Source: Bdellovibrionales bacterium (GTDB lineage Bacteria > Bdellovibrionota > Bdellovibrionia > Bdellovibrionales > UBA1609). From it: a stretch of DNA of 64,000 nucleotides. The position numbers and the translations under genes were made by a program. Positions 51,905 to 60,365 of this stretch are shown here, piece by piece; position 1 is the first letter of the stretch, and each line of letters opens with the position of its first letter. The notes under the pieces were generated by a model. The model was not told the origin of the DNA, did not search any database, and saw nothing but the letters and a program-made list of their open reading frames with translations. The stretch spans positions 1 through 64,000 of the forward strand of contig JAHBUX010000016.1 of NCBI GenBank assembly GCA_019637855.1. The letters are read 5' to 3'.

Positions 51905-54124
51905 ATGGTTCATCTTCCGCATATCATTGAAGATCTCGCCCTGATTCTTGTCGCCGCTGCCTTCTTTAACGTCGTCTTCCGCAAGATCGGTCAGCCGGTG
52001 GTGCTGGGTTACATTATCGCGGGTGCGTTGATCGGACCGCATTTCAGTTGGGCCCCGAATGTGGCCGACGGCGAAAGCGTAAAGGTATGGGCCGAGATCG
52101 GCGTGATCTTTCTTCTCTTCGCGCTCGGTCTTGAATTCAGTTTTAAAAAACTCGCGCGAGTGGGGCCATCGGCTTCAATCACCGCCATAGTCGAAGTGCT
52201 GGGTATGCTCGGCATCGGTTACTTGCTCGGCCGCTCTTTTGGCTGGGGCGCCATGGACAGCATCTTCTTGGGCGGCATTTTGTCCATCTCATCGACCACC
52301 ATTATCATCCGTGCTTTTGATGAACTCGGCATGAAGACGCGTGGATTCGTGCGGCTGGTGTTCGGAATTCTGATTATCGAAGACTTGGTGGCCATTTTGC
52401 TTTTGGCCGCACTCACCACCATAGCCGCGAGCAATACGGTTTCCGGCGGAGCGTTGGCCTTGGCGGGTGGCAAACTCGTCTTTTTCCTCACTCTATGGTT
52501 CGTCTTGGGTATTTTCTTGGTGCCGTCCTTCTTCCAGAGAATCCGCGCCAATATGAAATCCGAGACTTTGTTGATCATTTCGATCGGCCTGTGCTTTTTG
52601 ATGGTCGTTCTGGCTTCGCAGGTGGGATTTTCTCCGGCCCTGGGTGCCTTTATCATGGGCTCCATTCTGGCGGAGACCCTGGAAGGCGAGCGCATCGAAC
52701 ATTTGATTGAGCCGGTCAAAGATCTCTTTGCCGCTATTTTCTTTGTCTCCGTGGGAATGCTGATCAACCCACAGATTCTGATGCAGTACGCGGGGCCGAT
52801 TGTGGCGATCACTCTCGTCACTATCGTCGGAAAGGCGTTGACCACCACGGTGGGAGCCCTGGTTTCTGGCCAAAGTCTGCGCCATTCGGTGCAGTCGGGC
52901 ATGAGCTTGGCACAGATCGGTGAATTCTCATTTATCATCGCAGCCCTGGGTTTAAGCTTAAAGGCCACCAGCGATTTTCTTTACCCGATCGCCATCAGCG
53001 TATCTGCGGTCACCACCTTCACCACGCCCTATCTGATTCGCTTAGCAGATCCTCTTGTGCATTGGTTAGAGCGCCACCTGCCCCGCCGCGTGCATCGCGC
53101 TCTCGAGTCCTTTCACGTGGCTTCGGGCTCTCCGGCCCAAGCATCGGACTGGCAGATCCTGCAAAAACGTTTGGCCATTAAGATGGGCACCAATGGTGTC
53201 GTGGTGGTGGCGATCTTCTTGCTTGCGGATTTGAATCTGTATCCGTGGATCCTACAGCAGACCGAAAGTTTGCGACTCTCGCTTTGGGTCAGCCTAGCCA
53301 TCGCTTTTGTACTGTCGGCGCCATTTATTTGGGCCATGGCCTTTGGACGCTTGCAAGGGCCTGAGGTCAAAGCTCTGTGGCGCGATCCTTCAAATAAAAC
53401 GGCGCTCCTCGTTTATGAAGTCATGCGCTGGGTGATCGCGATCTCACTGACCGCAGCTCTTGCCAGTCGCTTCGTTTCTGCGGGGAAAGTCTTGCTGGCC
53501 GTGAGCAGCCTATTGATCATCATCGTCTTCATCCTGTCGCGCCATTTGGAAAAACCCTATCGCTGGTTGGAAAGCCGCTTTTTCTCGAACCTCAACGAGA
53601 AAGAGCAAAGCACGCCTAGCCGCGTGTTGCCCAAGTTAGCGCCGTGGGATTCTCACTTAGTGGAACTCACCGTTTCACCCGATTCGCCGCTGGCAGGACG
53701 CAAACTTTCAGATGCCATGATCCGCGAACGCTTCGGCGTCACGGTCGCCTTGATCGAGCGTGGCAGTCGCATCATTCCAGCGCCCCGACGGGACGAACAG
53801 ATATTCCCCGGCGATCAACTGCAAGTGATAGGCACCGATGAGCAGATCACGCGCTTTAAAGCCGAGTGTGAGCAAGGCAGCCAAAACAGCGCGGACTTCA
53901 CTCATCTCGACTATGCTTTGCATCCGGTTTTTGTAGGTCCGAGTTCACCCTATGCAGGTAAGACCATCCGTGAGTGCGGCTTGCGCGAGAAGACGCATGG
54001 CCTCGTGGTGGGTATCGAAAAGAGCGGCAAACGCACGCTCAATCCCGACTCTACGACTTTGATCGAAGGTGGCGACGTGTTGTGGGTCGTCGCCGATCTG
54101 GCTTTAATTACTGAGCATCAGTGA
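51905..54124 (+). CDS. CPA2-family cation:proton antiporter with two C-terminal RCK_C domains
   Basis: 739 residues. The first 380 form the Na+/H+ exchanger fold with about 12 helices; GYIIAGALIGPHF and LGGILSISSTTIIIRAF are CPA2 motifs, and ALGLEFSF is typical of KefB-like proteins. Further helices lie around 420-540. Two regions at about 590-655 (VELTVSPDSPLAGRKLSDAM) and 675-735 (YAGKTIRECGLREKTHGLV) resemble TrkA_C/RCK_C ligand domains. The NAD-binding TrkA_N domain of Kef proteins is absent. K+ or Na+ export coupled to proton uptake is likely. Confidence 0.85.
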   Translation: MVHLPHIIEDLALILVAAAFFNVVFRKIGQPVVLGYIIAGALIGPHFSWAPNVADGESVKVWAEIGVIFLLFALGLEFSFKKLARVGPSASITAIVEVLGMLGIGYLLGRSFGWGAMDSIFLGGILSISSTTIIIRAFDELGMKTRGFVRLVFGILIIEDLVAILLLAALTTIAASNTVSGGALALAGGKLVFFLTLWFVLGIFLVPSFFQRIRANMKSETLLIISIGLCFLMVVLASQVGFSPALGAFIMGSILAETLEGERIEHLIEPVKDLFAAIFFVSVGMLINPQILMQYAGPIVAITLVTIVGKALTTTVGALVSGQSLRHSVQSGMSLAQIGEFSFIIAALGLSLKATSDFLYPIAISVSAVTTFTTPYLIRLADPLVHWLERHLPRRVHRALESFHVASGSPAQASDWQILQKRLAIKMGTNGVVVVAIFLLADLNLYPWILQQTESLRLSLWVSLAIAFVLSAPFIWAMAFGRLQGPEVKALWRDPSNKTALLVYEVMRWVIAISLTAALASRFVSAGKVLLAVSSLLIIIVFILSRHLEKPYRWLESRFFSNLNEKEQSTPSRVLPKLAPWDSHLVELTVSPDSPLAGRKLSDAMIRERFGVTVALIERGSRIIPAPRRDEQIFPGDQLQVIGTDEQITRFKAECEQGSQNSADFTHLDYALHPVFVGPSSPYAGKTIRECGLREKTHGLVVGIEKSGKRTLNPDSTTLIEGGDVLWVVADLALITEHQ

Positions 54125-54302
54125 TCTGAGCGTGTTCTTCTAAGGTGGTACCCCAGTCTTGTTGAGCGAGGTGCTTCGCTTCCATCACTTGCAGTTCATC
54201 CACGGTGGCGGCGACTTCACTTGGGGCAATAGCTGGAGCAGACACGACACGAACGATCCAGTACATGGCGATCAAGAAGGTAAATACAGTGGCTCGTTTC
54301 AT
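54108..54302 (-). CDS. 64-residue small membrane or secreted protein
   Basis: A frame of 64 codons with an N-terminal hydrophobic helix (ATVFTFLIAMYWIVRVVSAPA) that could be a signal peptide or anchor, followed by an acidic, Gln/Glu-rich tail. GGGGGAT precedes the ATG. It overlaps the antiporter 3-prime end by 17 bases in convergent orientation. Function unknown. Compare the 57-residue protein at 46176. Confidence 0.5.
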   Translation of the reverse strand: MKRATVFTFLIAMYWIVRVVSAPAIAPSEVAATVDELQVMEAKHLAQQDWGTTLEEHAQITDAQ

Positions 54303-54506
54303 GACATATCCCCCATTTGCGTTTCACAGTTAGGTAGAGCAAGAGCGGGACCGAAGGCGAGGGCCAGTAATCGAGGGCGCTGTTGATCTCCTGGTCAGCT
54401 GTTTAACAGGTGTAACAGACCATATTGAGAACGAATTAAAGCGGTACGTATCATTATTAGGCGGTTTTTCCTCAAGACCTCCAAGGGGTTGTTCGATAAG
54501 TAGCCT

Positions 54507-55451
54507 ATGAGACAAGCCGTTGTTTTCGCTGCCTTGAGCTTTTTTACTTCAAGCGCATTTGCCCAAATAACGCAATTTCCGAGCAGTCGGTTGCCATGGC
54601 CCACGCCCGGTCAAACAACGACAACGCCCACAGCGCAATTGCAAACAACCACTCCCGTTCCAGTGCGCGTAATCGCAACGGAAACGGCTGCAGCGGCAAA
54701 CAAAGAGTCGAGAAGCAACGACAGCTCCATGCAGAGCCAACTCGCCCAGATGCTTTCCAACTTCGGTCAAGGTGGAATGGGAGGCACGGGAAATGCGAGC
54801 GGCAGTACTGGCGCCGGTCGCGGAACAGCCAGTGCGGGAGCGATGTACGGTGGCGGCAGTGGATCTGTAGACATGAGAAGCTGCGGCGAAAAATCCGCCG
54901 ATCCGACGGCGTTGGAAACCCTTTTCCTGTGCGCCGATCGCAAACTCTCTGCCGCTAGCAATAGCAAAGCAGCCTTGGTCGATGTCGATCAAAAAGTGAT
55001 GTTTATCGTGGACCGAAATACGAAGCGGGTGGAAGGCTGTGTGAATATCGCCACCGGAAAATCCACCGGTGCGGGCACCGGTCAAACGCCGACAGGGATG
55101 ATGATCACAGGCCCGCACAACGGACCGAAATATCAATCCAACGCCGACGGCACCGTGCAAGACTGCGTCGGCCTAAAAGGCACCGACCCGGAAACCATCA
55201 AGCGTTCCGCCAACGGCGTGGTGATGCACAAAGCGCACGGACGAGCCGGAACTGCCGGAACCGCAGGCTGTATCGGCGTGGAGGATGCGAAGTTTGACGC
55301 GATCAAGGACATCCTCTACGGCAGCGACAAGAGTCCAAAATCTTCCGCCATTTTTATTCATGACAAATACTCGCGCGCCGAGTGCAATGGTACGGGTCGC
55401 GAAGGTTCGAATATGAATCAACTTCCCTCCAACTCGAACACGGGTCAGTAA
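54507..55451 (+). CDS. secreted L,D-transpeptidase (YkuD_2-like catalytic domain)
   Basis: 314 residues. The signal peptide (MRQAVVFAALSFFTSSAFAQ) is followed by a Thr/Pro-rich stretch and the motif SMQSQLAQMLSNFGQG (75-90), which echoes the segment in the transglycosylase at 28368. From about 150 the catalytic domain shows VDVDQKVMFIVDR and an active-site pattern MHKAHGRAGTAGTAGCIGVED with His241/His244 and Cys255, as in murein L,D-transpeptidases. It would cross-link or attach murein. The next gene follows with no gap. Confidence 0.72.
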   Translation: MRQAVVFAALSFFTSSAFAQITQFPSSRLPWPTPGQTTTTPTAQLQTTTPVPVRVIATETAAAANKESRSNDSSMQSQLAQMLSNFGQGGMGGTGNASGSTGAGRGTASAGAMYGGGSGSVDMRSCGEKSADPTALETLFLCADRKLSAASNSKAALVDVDQKVMFIVDRNTKRVEGCVNIATGKSTGAGTGQTPTGMMITGPHNGPKYQSNADGTVQDCVGLKGTDPETIKRSANGVVMHKAHGRAGTAGTAGCIGVEDAKFDAIKDILYGSDKSPKSSAIFIHDKYSRAECNGTGREGSNMNQLPSNSNTGQ

Positions 55452-55793
55452 ATGAAGATCTTTATTTTTGCCTTTTTGTTTGTACTCGCTCCTCTGGCCG
55501 GCGCCGCTGTGGACGATGAGCCGCCAATCAAGGGGGGAACGGCGATTCAGGTACGCGCGTGGGATCCCCGCAGTCAAACTTACGATATCGTGATGCCGCA
55601 ATTCGAAGCCCAGGGCCCGAACTATGCCACGCTGGCCGATCTGGCCAAAGCGGTCACCAGTTTGGATTTGAAGCGCGTGAAGGCCAATCCAAAAACGATC
55701 GTCGGTATGGAGTACGTGCTCGACAAAGAGTTGCGCTTGCAATCGGTCTTAAAAGTCCAAGCCGCGCAAAAAAAGAAAAGCCCGAAACGATAG
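55452..55793 (+). CDS. small secreted protein in the L,D-transpeptidase operon
   Basis: 113 residues whose ATG follows the transpeptidase TAA with no gap. A signal peptide (MKIFIFAFLFVLAPLAGA) is evident. The rest is polar with a Lys-rich end (KKKSPKR). No known domain was seen. Its tight coupling suggests it acts with the transpeptidase, perhaps as a chaperone, inhibitor or targeting partner; this is inference. Confidence 0.6.
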   Translation: MKIFIFAFLFVLAPLAGAAVDDEPPIKGGTAIQVRAWDPRSQTYDIVMPQFEAQGPNYATLADLAKAVTSLDLKRVKANPKTIVGMEYVLDKELRLQSVLKVQAAQKKKSPKR

Positions 55794-55843
55794 AGTGACA
55801 GGCGCGAGGGTGCGGTACTAGTCTCCGGGCAAACGGAGACATT

Positions 55844-56272
55844 ATGAGCGCCTATTTCACGACATCCTATTTTATTGATGAAGCCCTTCTGCTTGCCCGA
55901 CTTTTCCTTGGGCCCTGTTTTGTCGTGCACGCTCTTGGCAAACTGGGCGTGGTGGGACCGGGAAATATGGCGGGTTTTACCGGTTGGCTGAAGAGTCTTG
56001 GCGTGCCCTTCCCGGCCGTGCAAGCACGCTTGGCCATGTCGGCAGAAATGGTGGGCGGCATTTTGATCACGCTGGGTCTATTCACGCGTTTGGGATTTTT
56101 GCTTTGCGGGGCCACCATGGTGATGGCAGCGGCGATTGGCCATAAAGGCGGCGGCTATCTGATCACCAACACTCCGCCGGGCAACGAGTACGCCCTGAAT
56201 TTAGCGGCCCTATGTTTGGTGTTTTTCCTACTTGGTCCCGGCCATTACGCGCTCGACGCCCTGCTATTCTAA
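55844..56272 (+). CDS. DoxX-family membrane protein
   Basis: 142 residues with four transmembrane helices. LLLARLFLGPCFVVHALGKLG at the N-terminus, VQARLAMSAEMVGGILITLGLFTRLG and ALCLVFFLLGPGHYALDALLF at the end are the normal DoxX arrangement. Some family members take part in thiosulfate oxidation or redox/oxidative-stress complexes, but many are uncharacterised. GGAG upstream of the ATG supports the start. The tRNA-Leu gene follows. Confidence 0.8.
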   Translation: MSAYFTTSYFIDEALLLARLFLGPCFVVHALGKLGVVGPGNMAGFTGWLKSLGVPFPAVQARLAMSAEMVGGILITLGLFTRLGFLLCGATMVMAAAIGHKGGGYLITNTPPGNEYALNLAALCLVFFLLGPGHYALDALLF

Positions 56273-56303
56273 TTTAAAGGCTTAAAAACGGGCGCTTTCA
56301 CGC

Positions 56304-56332
56304 TTGACGGCGGGCCGCCCCGGCCATTAATT
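56304..56332 (+). promoter_or_regulatory. probable promoter of tRNA-Leu
   Basis: TTGACG (56304-56309) and, after 17 bases, TTAATT (56327-56332) lie 15 bases upstream of the tRNA 5-prime end. The -35 matches the consensus at five of six positions, and the distance fits a stable-RNA promoter. Confidence 0.45.
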
Positions 56333-56347
56333 TACGCTTTCTCTTTA

Positions 56348-56434
56348 GCTCGACTGGCGGAATTGGTAGACGCGCTAGATTCAGGGTCTAGTGGCCGTAA
56401 GGCTGTAGAGGTTCAAGTCCTCTGTCGAGCACCA
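56348..56434 (+). tRNA. tRNA-Leu(CAG)
   Basis: A full cloverleaf of 87 bases: acceptor GCTCGAC/GTCGAGC, D arm with GGTAG, anticodon stem CTAGA/TCTAG with the loop TTCAGGG (anticodon CAG at 56382-56384), a long class II variable arm, and a T arm AGAGGTTCAAGTCCTCT. The encoded 3-prime end ACCA is present. Long variable arm plus CAG identify leucine. Confidence 0.97.
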
Positions 56435-56563
56435 AACTATAAATCGTCGACGATAGCTTGCGCATACTTGGTGCGAACAAACACCCGTCGTGCAACAGCG
56501 GCTTGGGTGCCGTCCCCGGTTCTGTGGCTCGGCGGTTGCACCTTGTGCCTGCCGGAGGTCCCT

Positions 56564-57076
56564 ATGTTTATTTCTTCTTTTCTCGCCTTAGCATTCACCT
56601 ACATATCTGGGGCACAAACGGTTCAAAGCTCTCCGCAAACGCTAGATGACAACCAAATCATAGGAGTATTGCAGGTGATTGATCGTGGTGAAGTTGAAAG
56701 TGCCACGCACGCCTTAAGGAAAGCCAACCATACCTCCGTTAAGGAACTCGCTAAGCATATCCGTGACGACCATCGCGCACTGGAAGGTCAATCCACCAAC
56801 GAAATGCAGCTGCGACCGGCGCCAAGCCCCATCGCCGAGAGTCTGCAAAAGGATGCACGCAAACGTTTAACTGCGCTTAAGCGCAGTTCCAATAAAGACT
56901 TCGATCGTGCCTACATCCAAGACCAAATCGGTACGCATACCGCGACTCTCCAGATGATCGATCAGCAGCTGCTTCCACAAGCTAAAAAGGAAGTCGTGCG
57001 TGAGCACTTGAAAACCGCTCGCGCCAAGATCGAAGGGCACCTGGCCACTGCTCAACGCGCGGCTATCGATATTTAA
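56564..57076 (+). CDS. secreted DUF4142-family protein
   Basis: 170 residues from the ATG at 56564, with GGAGG five bases before it; a longer frame would begin in the tRNA gene. The signal peptide is MFISSFLALAFTYISGAQ. The mature part is a four-helix DUF4142-type domain (IGVLQVIDRGEVESATHALRK, VKELAKHIRDDHRALEGQ, and IQDQIGTHTATLQMIDQQLL). DUF4142 proteins are periplasmic or outer-membrane associated and of unknown function, with a ferritin-like helical fold suggested for relatives. It is convergent with the histidine kinase gene. Confidence 0.8.
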   Translation: MFISSFLALAFTYISGAQTVQSSPQTLDDNQIIGVLQVIDRGEVESATHALRKANHTSVKELAKHIRDDHRALEGQSTNEMQLRPAPSPIAESLQKDARKRLTALKRSSNKDFDRAYIQDQIGTHTATLQMIDQQLLPQAKKEVVREHLKTARAKIEGHLATAQRAAIDI

Positions 57077-57089
57077 TGTCTGCACTGCT

Positions 57090-58565
57090 TCAAGCGTTCG
57101 AAGAGACTCGGCGGAAGCGCACATTTACTTGCGTGCCACGGCCGCCAGGGGGCGCAGACAGGTCTATTTGCGCCTGATGGATGCGCGCGATCTCAGCCGC
57201 AATCGATAATCCTAAACCGCTACCAGGGACAATGTTTGAGGGTTTCACGCGCGTGAAGCGCTCGAAAATCTTCTGCCGCAGATCCTCCGGAATGCCCGGT
57301 CCCTGATCGCGCACGGTGACTTCGACCACATCGGGACGTGTGCGCATGTTCAACTCAATGGTGGAATTTTCCGGAGAGTACTTCACCGCGTTCTCCAAAA
57401 AGTTCTCAAGCATCGACTCCAAGAGCTCTTCATCGCCCATCACCTCAGCCTCAAGCTCTTGGCCCTGTGTTTCAGCCGAAAACTGCGTGTGCAGCTGAAC
57501 GCTTTTGTTCTTGGCCAGCTTTTGAATCCGCGCGACCACTTTCAACACCGCTTCGTCTAAACGCACGGGCGCCAGCGTGATGGTGTCACGACCGGCCTCC
57601 AGACGCGCCAGCAACAAAAGATCCTGCACCAGTTGAATCAAACGATTGATCTCGGCCGTGGCCGAATCCAAACCGCCCTGCACTTCCGCGTTCTGGGCCG
57701 GCGGACTCTTGCGCAAGAAATCGAGTTCACCTTTTAGGATCGTCAACGGCGTCTTCAGCTGATGGGATGCATTCGAAATAAAACGATCCTGGCTGGCGAA
57801 GGCTTTATCCAAACGATCGAGTAGACTGTTGATGGTCACCGCCAATTCGTGAATCTCGTCCTCAGCACCCGAGACCGGAATGCGCTCTTTTAACTTCTCG
57901 ACGCCGGTAATGCTCTTGGCTTTCAGAGTGATCAACTGCACCGGCAACAGCGCGCGTTTGGACATCCACAAGCCGGCAAAACCCGCTACGAGCAAAAATG
58001 CCGGGATGCTGATCAAAAAGAACAAAAGCAGATCGCGCTGCTCTTGCATGGGCAGCTCCATCGGAACCGCGATCTGCAGGATCAAAGGTTCGCGCCAATC
58101 GGCGTGATGTGCCAGATAGGTCAACAAACGCAACTCCGAAGTGGTCGACTTCACTCCTAAGCTCGACGCCCGTATGGTTTCAAAAAAATGCTTTTGCTTA
58201 CCCAACAAGGCAATCCCCGCCGGATTCAGAGGCAGACTGCGATCGCCCAATGAGCGCGAATGCATCAATACCTTACCGCGAGAATCACGGATCATAAAAA
58301 ACGACGAGGGCACAGTGAACGGCAGGTACTTACCGACTTCAGATACATTGGGATTGACCACAAACAGGCGACCGACAAAATCCATCTCGAGATTGGCGCT
58401 AAAGTCGACGGCGAAGTTGTACAGCATGGAATCGAAGGCTTCGCTCTGAGTGCGCTGAAAATACTGGAACAATATGGCGCAGAAGACCGAGAGAATGACG
58501 GCGAAGATGCCCGAATAGAGCAGCGCTAGACGCCGTCGAATGCCTAGTTTACGGAATACAATCAT
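57090..58565 (-). CDS. membrane sensor histidine kinase (CusS/heavy-metal-type)
   Basis: 491 residues. Two transmembrane helices bound a sensor region (first near residues 12-32, second near 175-197, LLLFFLISIPAFLLVAGFAG). A HAMP segment follows, then HisKA with the phosphorylated His in FISNASHQLKTPLTILKGEL. The ATPase boxes are N (ENFLENAVKYSP), G1 (VRDQGPGIPEDL) and G2 (GSGLGLSIAAEI). It starts inside the response regulator stop (4-base overlap). The regulator is CusR/CopR-like, so metal or envelope stress sensing is likely, yet no metal efflux genes are adjacent. Confidence 0.9.
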   Translation of the reverse strand: MIVFRKLGIRRRLALLYSGIFAVILSVFCAILFQYFQRTQSEAFDSMLYNFAVDFSANLEMDFVGRLFVVNPNVSEVGKYLPFTVPSSFFMIRDSRGKVLMHSRSLGDRSLPLNPAGIALLGKQKHFFETIRASSLGVKSTTSELRLLTYLAHHADWREPLILQIAVPMELPMQEQRDLLLFFLISIPAFLLVAGFAGLWMSKRALLPVQLITLKAKSITGVEKLKERIPVSGAEDEIHELAVTINSLLDRLDKAFASQDRFISNASHQLKTPLTILKGELDFLRKSPPAQNAEVQGGLDSATAEINRLIQLVQDLLLLARLEAGRDTITLAPVRLDEAVLKVVARIQKLAKNKSVQLHTQFSAETQGQELEAEVMGDEELLESMLENFLENAVKYSPENSTIELNMRTRPDVVEVTVRDQGPGIPEDLRQKIFERFTRVKPSNIVPGSGLGLSIAAEIARIHQAQIDLSAPPGGRGTQVNVRFRRVSSNA

Positions 58566-59236
58566 GCCTCCCCGCGTTTTAGCACATAACCGTAACCGGT
58601 AACAGTGTGCAAAAGGCGGGAAGGAAAGGGTTCATCGATTTTTTTGCGCAAGTGACGGACATACACGTCAATCACATTGGATTCATTGTCGAAATGCACA
58701 TCCCAAACATTCTCACCAATCTCCGTGCGGGTGAGTGGACGATTGGCATTGCGCAAGAAATACTCGAGCAGCGCGAACTCTTTTTGCGTCAGAGTGATAT
58801 CCGTACCCGCACGCTGCACGCGACGCTGGATCAGGTCCATCTGCAGATCTTCAAAGCCCAAACGGGTGCGACCACCCTCTTTGCGTCGAAGCAGCGCTCG
58901 AATGCGGGCCAAGAGCTCGTCGAATTCAAAAGGTTTCGACAGATAGTCATCGGCTCCCGAATCCAATCCGCGCACCTTGTCGCGGGTCGAATCAAGCGCC
59001 GTAAGCATCAGGACAAAACCTTTAAAGCCCTCGTTACGCAGTTGCCGGGATACATCCATGCCGTTGCCGTCAGGGAGCATCACGTCCAGTACGACCAGAT
59101 CGAATTCGGAGTTGGCCGACATTGTCAGCCCCGCACTCGCACTCTCCGCAGCTTCGACCACGTAGCCAGCTTCGCGCAGCCCTTTTTGTATAAAGGCCGC
59201 TGTCTTCTTCTCATCTTCAATCACTAAGACTCGCAT
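58562..59236 (-). CDS. OmpR-family response regulator (CusR/CopR-like)
   Basis: 224 residues. The receiver domain has IEDEKK, phosphoacceptor Asp in LVVLDVMLPDGNG, the Thr/Lys pair in LMLTALDS and LSKPFEFDELL. The C-terminal winged helix has ITLTQKEFALLEYFL and RTEIGENVWDVHFDNESNVIDVYVRHLRKKID, a close match to CusR-type regulators. The histidine kinase gene overlaps its stop, making a two-gene operon. A 10-base-period direct repeat 45 bases upstream may be its own operator. Confidence 0.92.
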   Translation of the reverse strand: MRVLVIEDEKKTAAFIQKGLREAGYVVEAAESASAGLTMSANSEFDLVVLDVMLPDGNGMDVSRQLRNEGFKGFVLMLTALDSTRDKVRGLDSGADDYLSKPFEFDELLARIRALLRRKEGGRTRLGFEDLQMDLIQRRVQRAGTDITLTQKEFALLEYFLRNANRPLTRTEIGENVWDVHFDNESNVIDVYVRHLRKKIDEPFPSRLLHTVTGYGYVLKRGEA

Positions 59237-59280
59237 GGTCGTAAGCTACATTTAATCACGGTGCACCCGCAACCCTTATG

Positions 59281-59296
59281 AACTTCTTTTAACTTC
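59281..59296. promoter_or_regulatory. direct repeat AACTTC, possible OmpR-type operator
   Basis: AACTTC occurs at 59281-59286 and again at 59291-59296, exactly 10 bases apart, in the divergent gap between the response regulator and the secreted protein at 59466. Tandem half-sites about one helical turn apart are typical of OmpR/PhoB-family regulators. Binding is not shown. Confidence 0.3.
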
Positions 59297-59372
59297 GCTT
59301 TCATCCACCCTTTACGATGCTCCAGTAAAACGGATTACAGAGAGCAACGAGTAAAACCCCTTTTGTCTGACG

Positions 59373-59403
59373 GGTGAGAGGAAGTGACGAGCTTCCTCTC
59401 ACC
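59373..59403. promoter_or_regulatory. perfect 12-bp hairpin in the leader of the secreted protein gene
   Basis: GGTGAGAGGAAG (59373-59384) pairs perfectly with CTTCCTCTCACC (59392-59403) across a 7-base loop, about 60 bases upstream of the TTG start at 59466. There is no T-run on either side, so it is not a classical terminator. It might be an operator or an RNA regulatory hairpin. Confidence 0.5.
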
Positions 59404-59465
59404 TCCCTCCTTCCTTGACTGGGCGGCCTTCTCGCCATTTAAATAGAGTTTTCTAGGAGACCTCG

Positions 59466-60365
59466 TTGATTTGGCTACTTAGCATCGTCTTGACCTTTGC
59501 CTCCCTGGCCGACGCCAAGCCCCGCAAGAGCGCCCGCGCCCCGAAACCTACCGGTCGCTATGGTTTGAAAACAGTGGGGTCCTGCGCCACACCCGACGCC
59601 AAGAAAAAAGTCTACATCATCAAACAGTGGCATCTGGCACCCACCACAATCACCAAAGGCTTTCCAAAAGAGAAGTACCCTCAGGAGCGTAATCAAACCG
59701 CGATCTATCAAATGCTGTCGGCCCACGTAAAAGACAAAAAAATGCAAATGGTGGTGGCTGAGGGTTGTGAGGGCGAAATCACTCCTGAGTTTACACCGGC
59801 CTTCAACGGCTGGGACTATGCGAGCCTGCACAAGGTGTCGCAAACCAAAGGTTACGAGAAAATCTTAAGCTTGGTGCCATTAAAAATTGAAGCGCGCTAC
59901 GACGATAAAATCCTCACCATGTGTGGGGATGACGAAGCCAAAATCAAAGAGGGAAATCTGCGCATCTCAAACTTGCGCGGTTGGTTCAACTTCTATGCGC
60001 GACTCAATGAGACCTATCCTGACGACAAGGGCAAGCTCTTCGCAGACGCGGCCGCCGAGCTTTTGAAGGTGCCGAAGACCACCGCGACGCCCGATCTGTT
60101 GAAGCAGATCAACGCGCGCATCAAGGAAGAACTCACCGCTTTTCGCACTTTGCTGAACGAGCGTAACGACGGTTTCGTGAAAGTGCTGCAAGAGAAAGAC
60201 TTTGAAACAGCAGCCGTGGTGATTGGCGGATTGCACGCCGATGACTTGAAAGAAAAGGTGCAGGCCGCGGGCTTAGGTTGTGAAGTCCTGGAGCCGCCCG
60301 GCTACCAACGTGAAGCCGAGCAACTGGTTCAGGATTTTGAAAGAGTCGCGACGGCCGGAAATTAG
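59466..60365 (+). CDS. secreted protein, possibly TIKI/EreA-like fold
   Basis: 299 residues, TTG start six bases after AGGAG. A signal peptide (MIWLLSIVLTFASLADA) is followed by a domain with IIKQWHLAP near residue 55, MVVAEGCEGE near 100 and VVIGGLHADDL near 255. A His in the first motif, an acidic residue in the second and a second GxxH at the end recall the EreA/ChaN/TIKI superfamily of metal-dependent or esterase-like proteins; the match is weak. Four Cys are present. It is convergent with, and overlaps by 4 bases, the Cys-rich secreted protein gene. Confidence 0.5.
   Translation: MIWLLSIVLTFASLADAKPRKSARAPKPTGRYGLKTVGSCATPDAKKKVYIIKQWHLAPTTITKGFPKEKYPQERNQTAIYQMLSAHVKDKKMQMVVAEGCEGEITPEFTPAFNGWDYASLHKVSQTKGYEKILSLVPLKIEARYDDKILTMCGDDEAKIKEGNLRISNLRGWFNFYARLNETYPDDKGKLFADAAAELLKVPKTTATPDLLKQINARIKEELTAFRTLLNERNDGFVKVLQEKDFETAAVVIGGLHADDLKEKVQAAGLGCEVLEPPGYQREAEQLVQDFERVATAGN

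Noticed and set aside
54472-54499. FliA-like promoter (TCAAG...CGATAA) before the L,D-transpeptidase gene
   Set aside because: The -10 lies only seven bases from the ATG, and the spacing is off by one; this would force a leaderless mRNA, so it is more likely chance.
56363-56563. Open frame that starts in tRNA-Leu and continues into the DUF4142 gene
   Set aside because: The first 67 residues cover the tRNA and intergenic DNA; the ATG at 56564 has a good ribosome site and starts a signal peptide.
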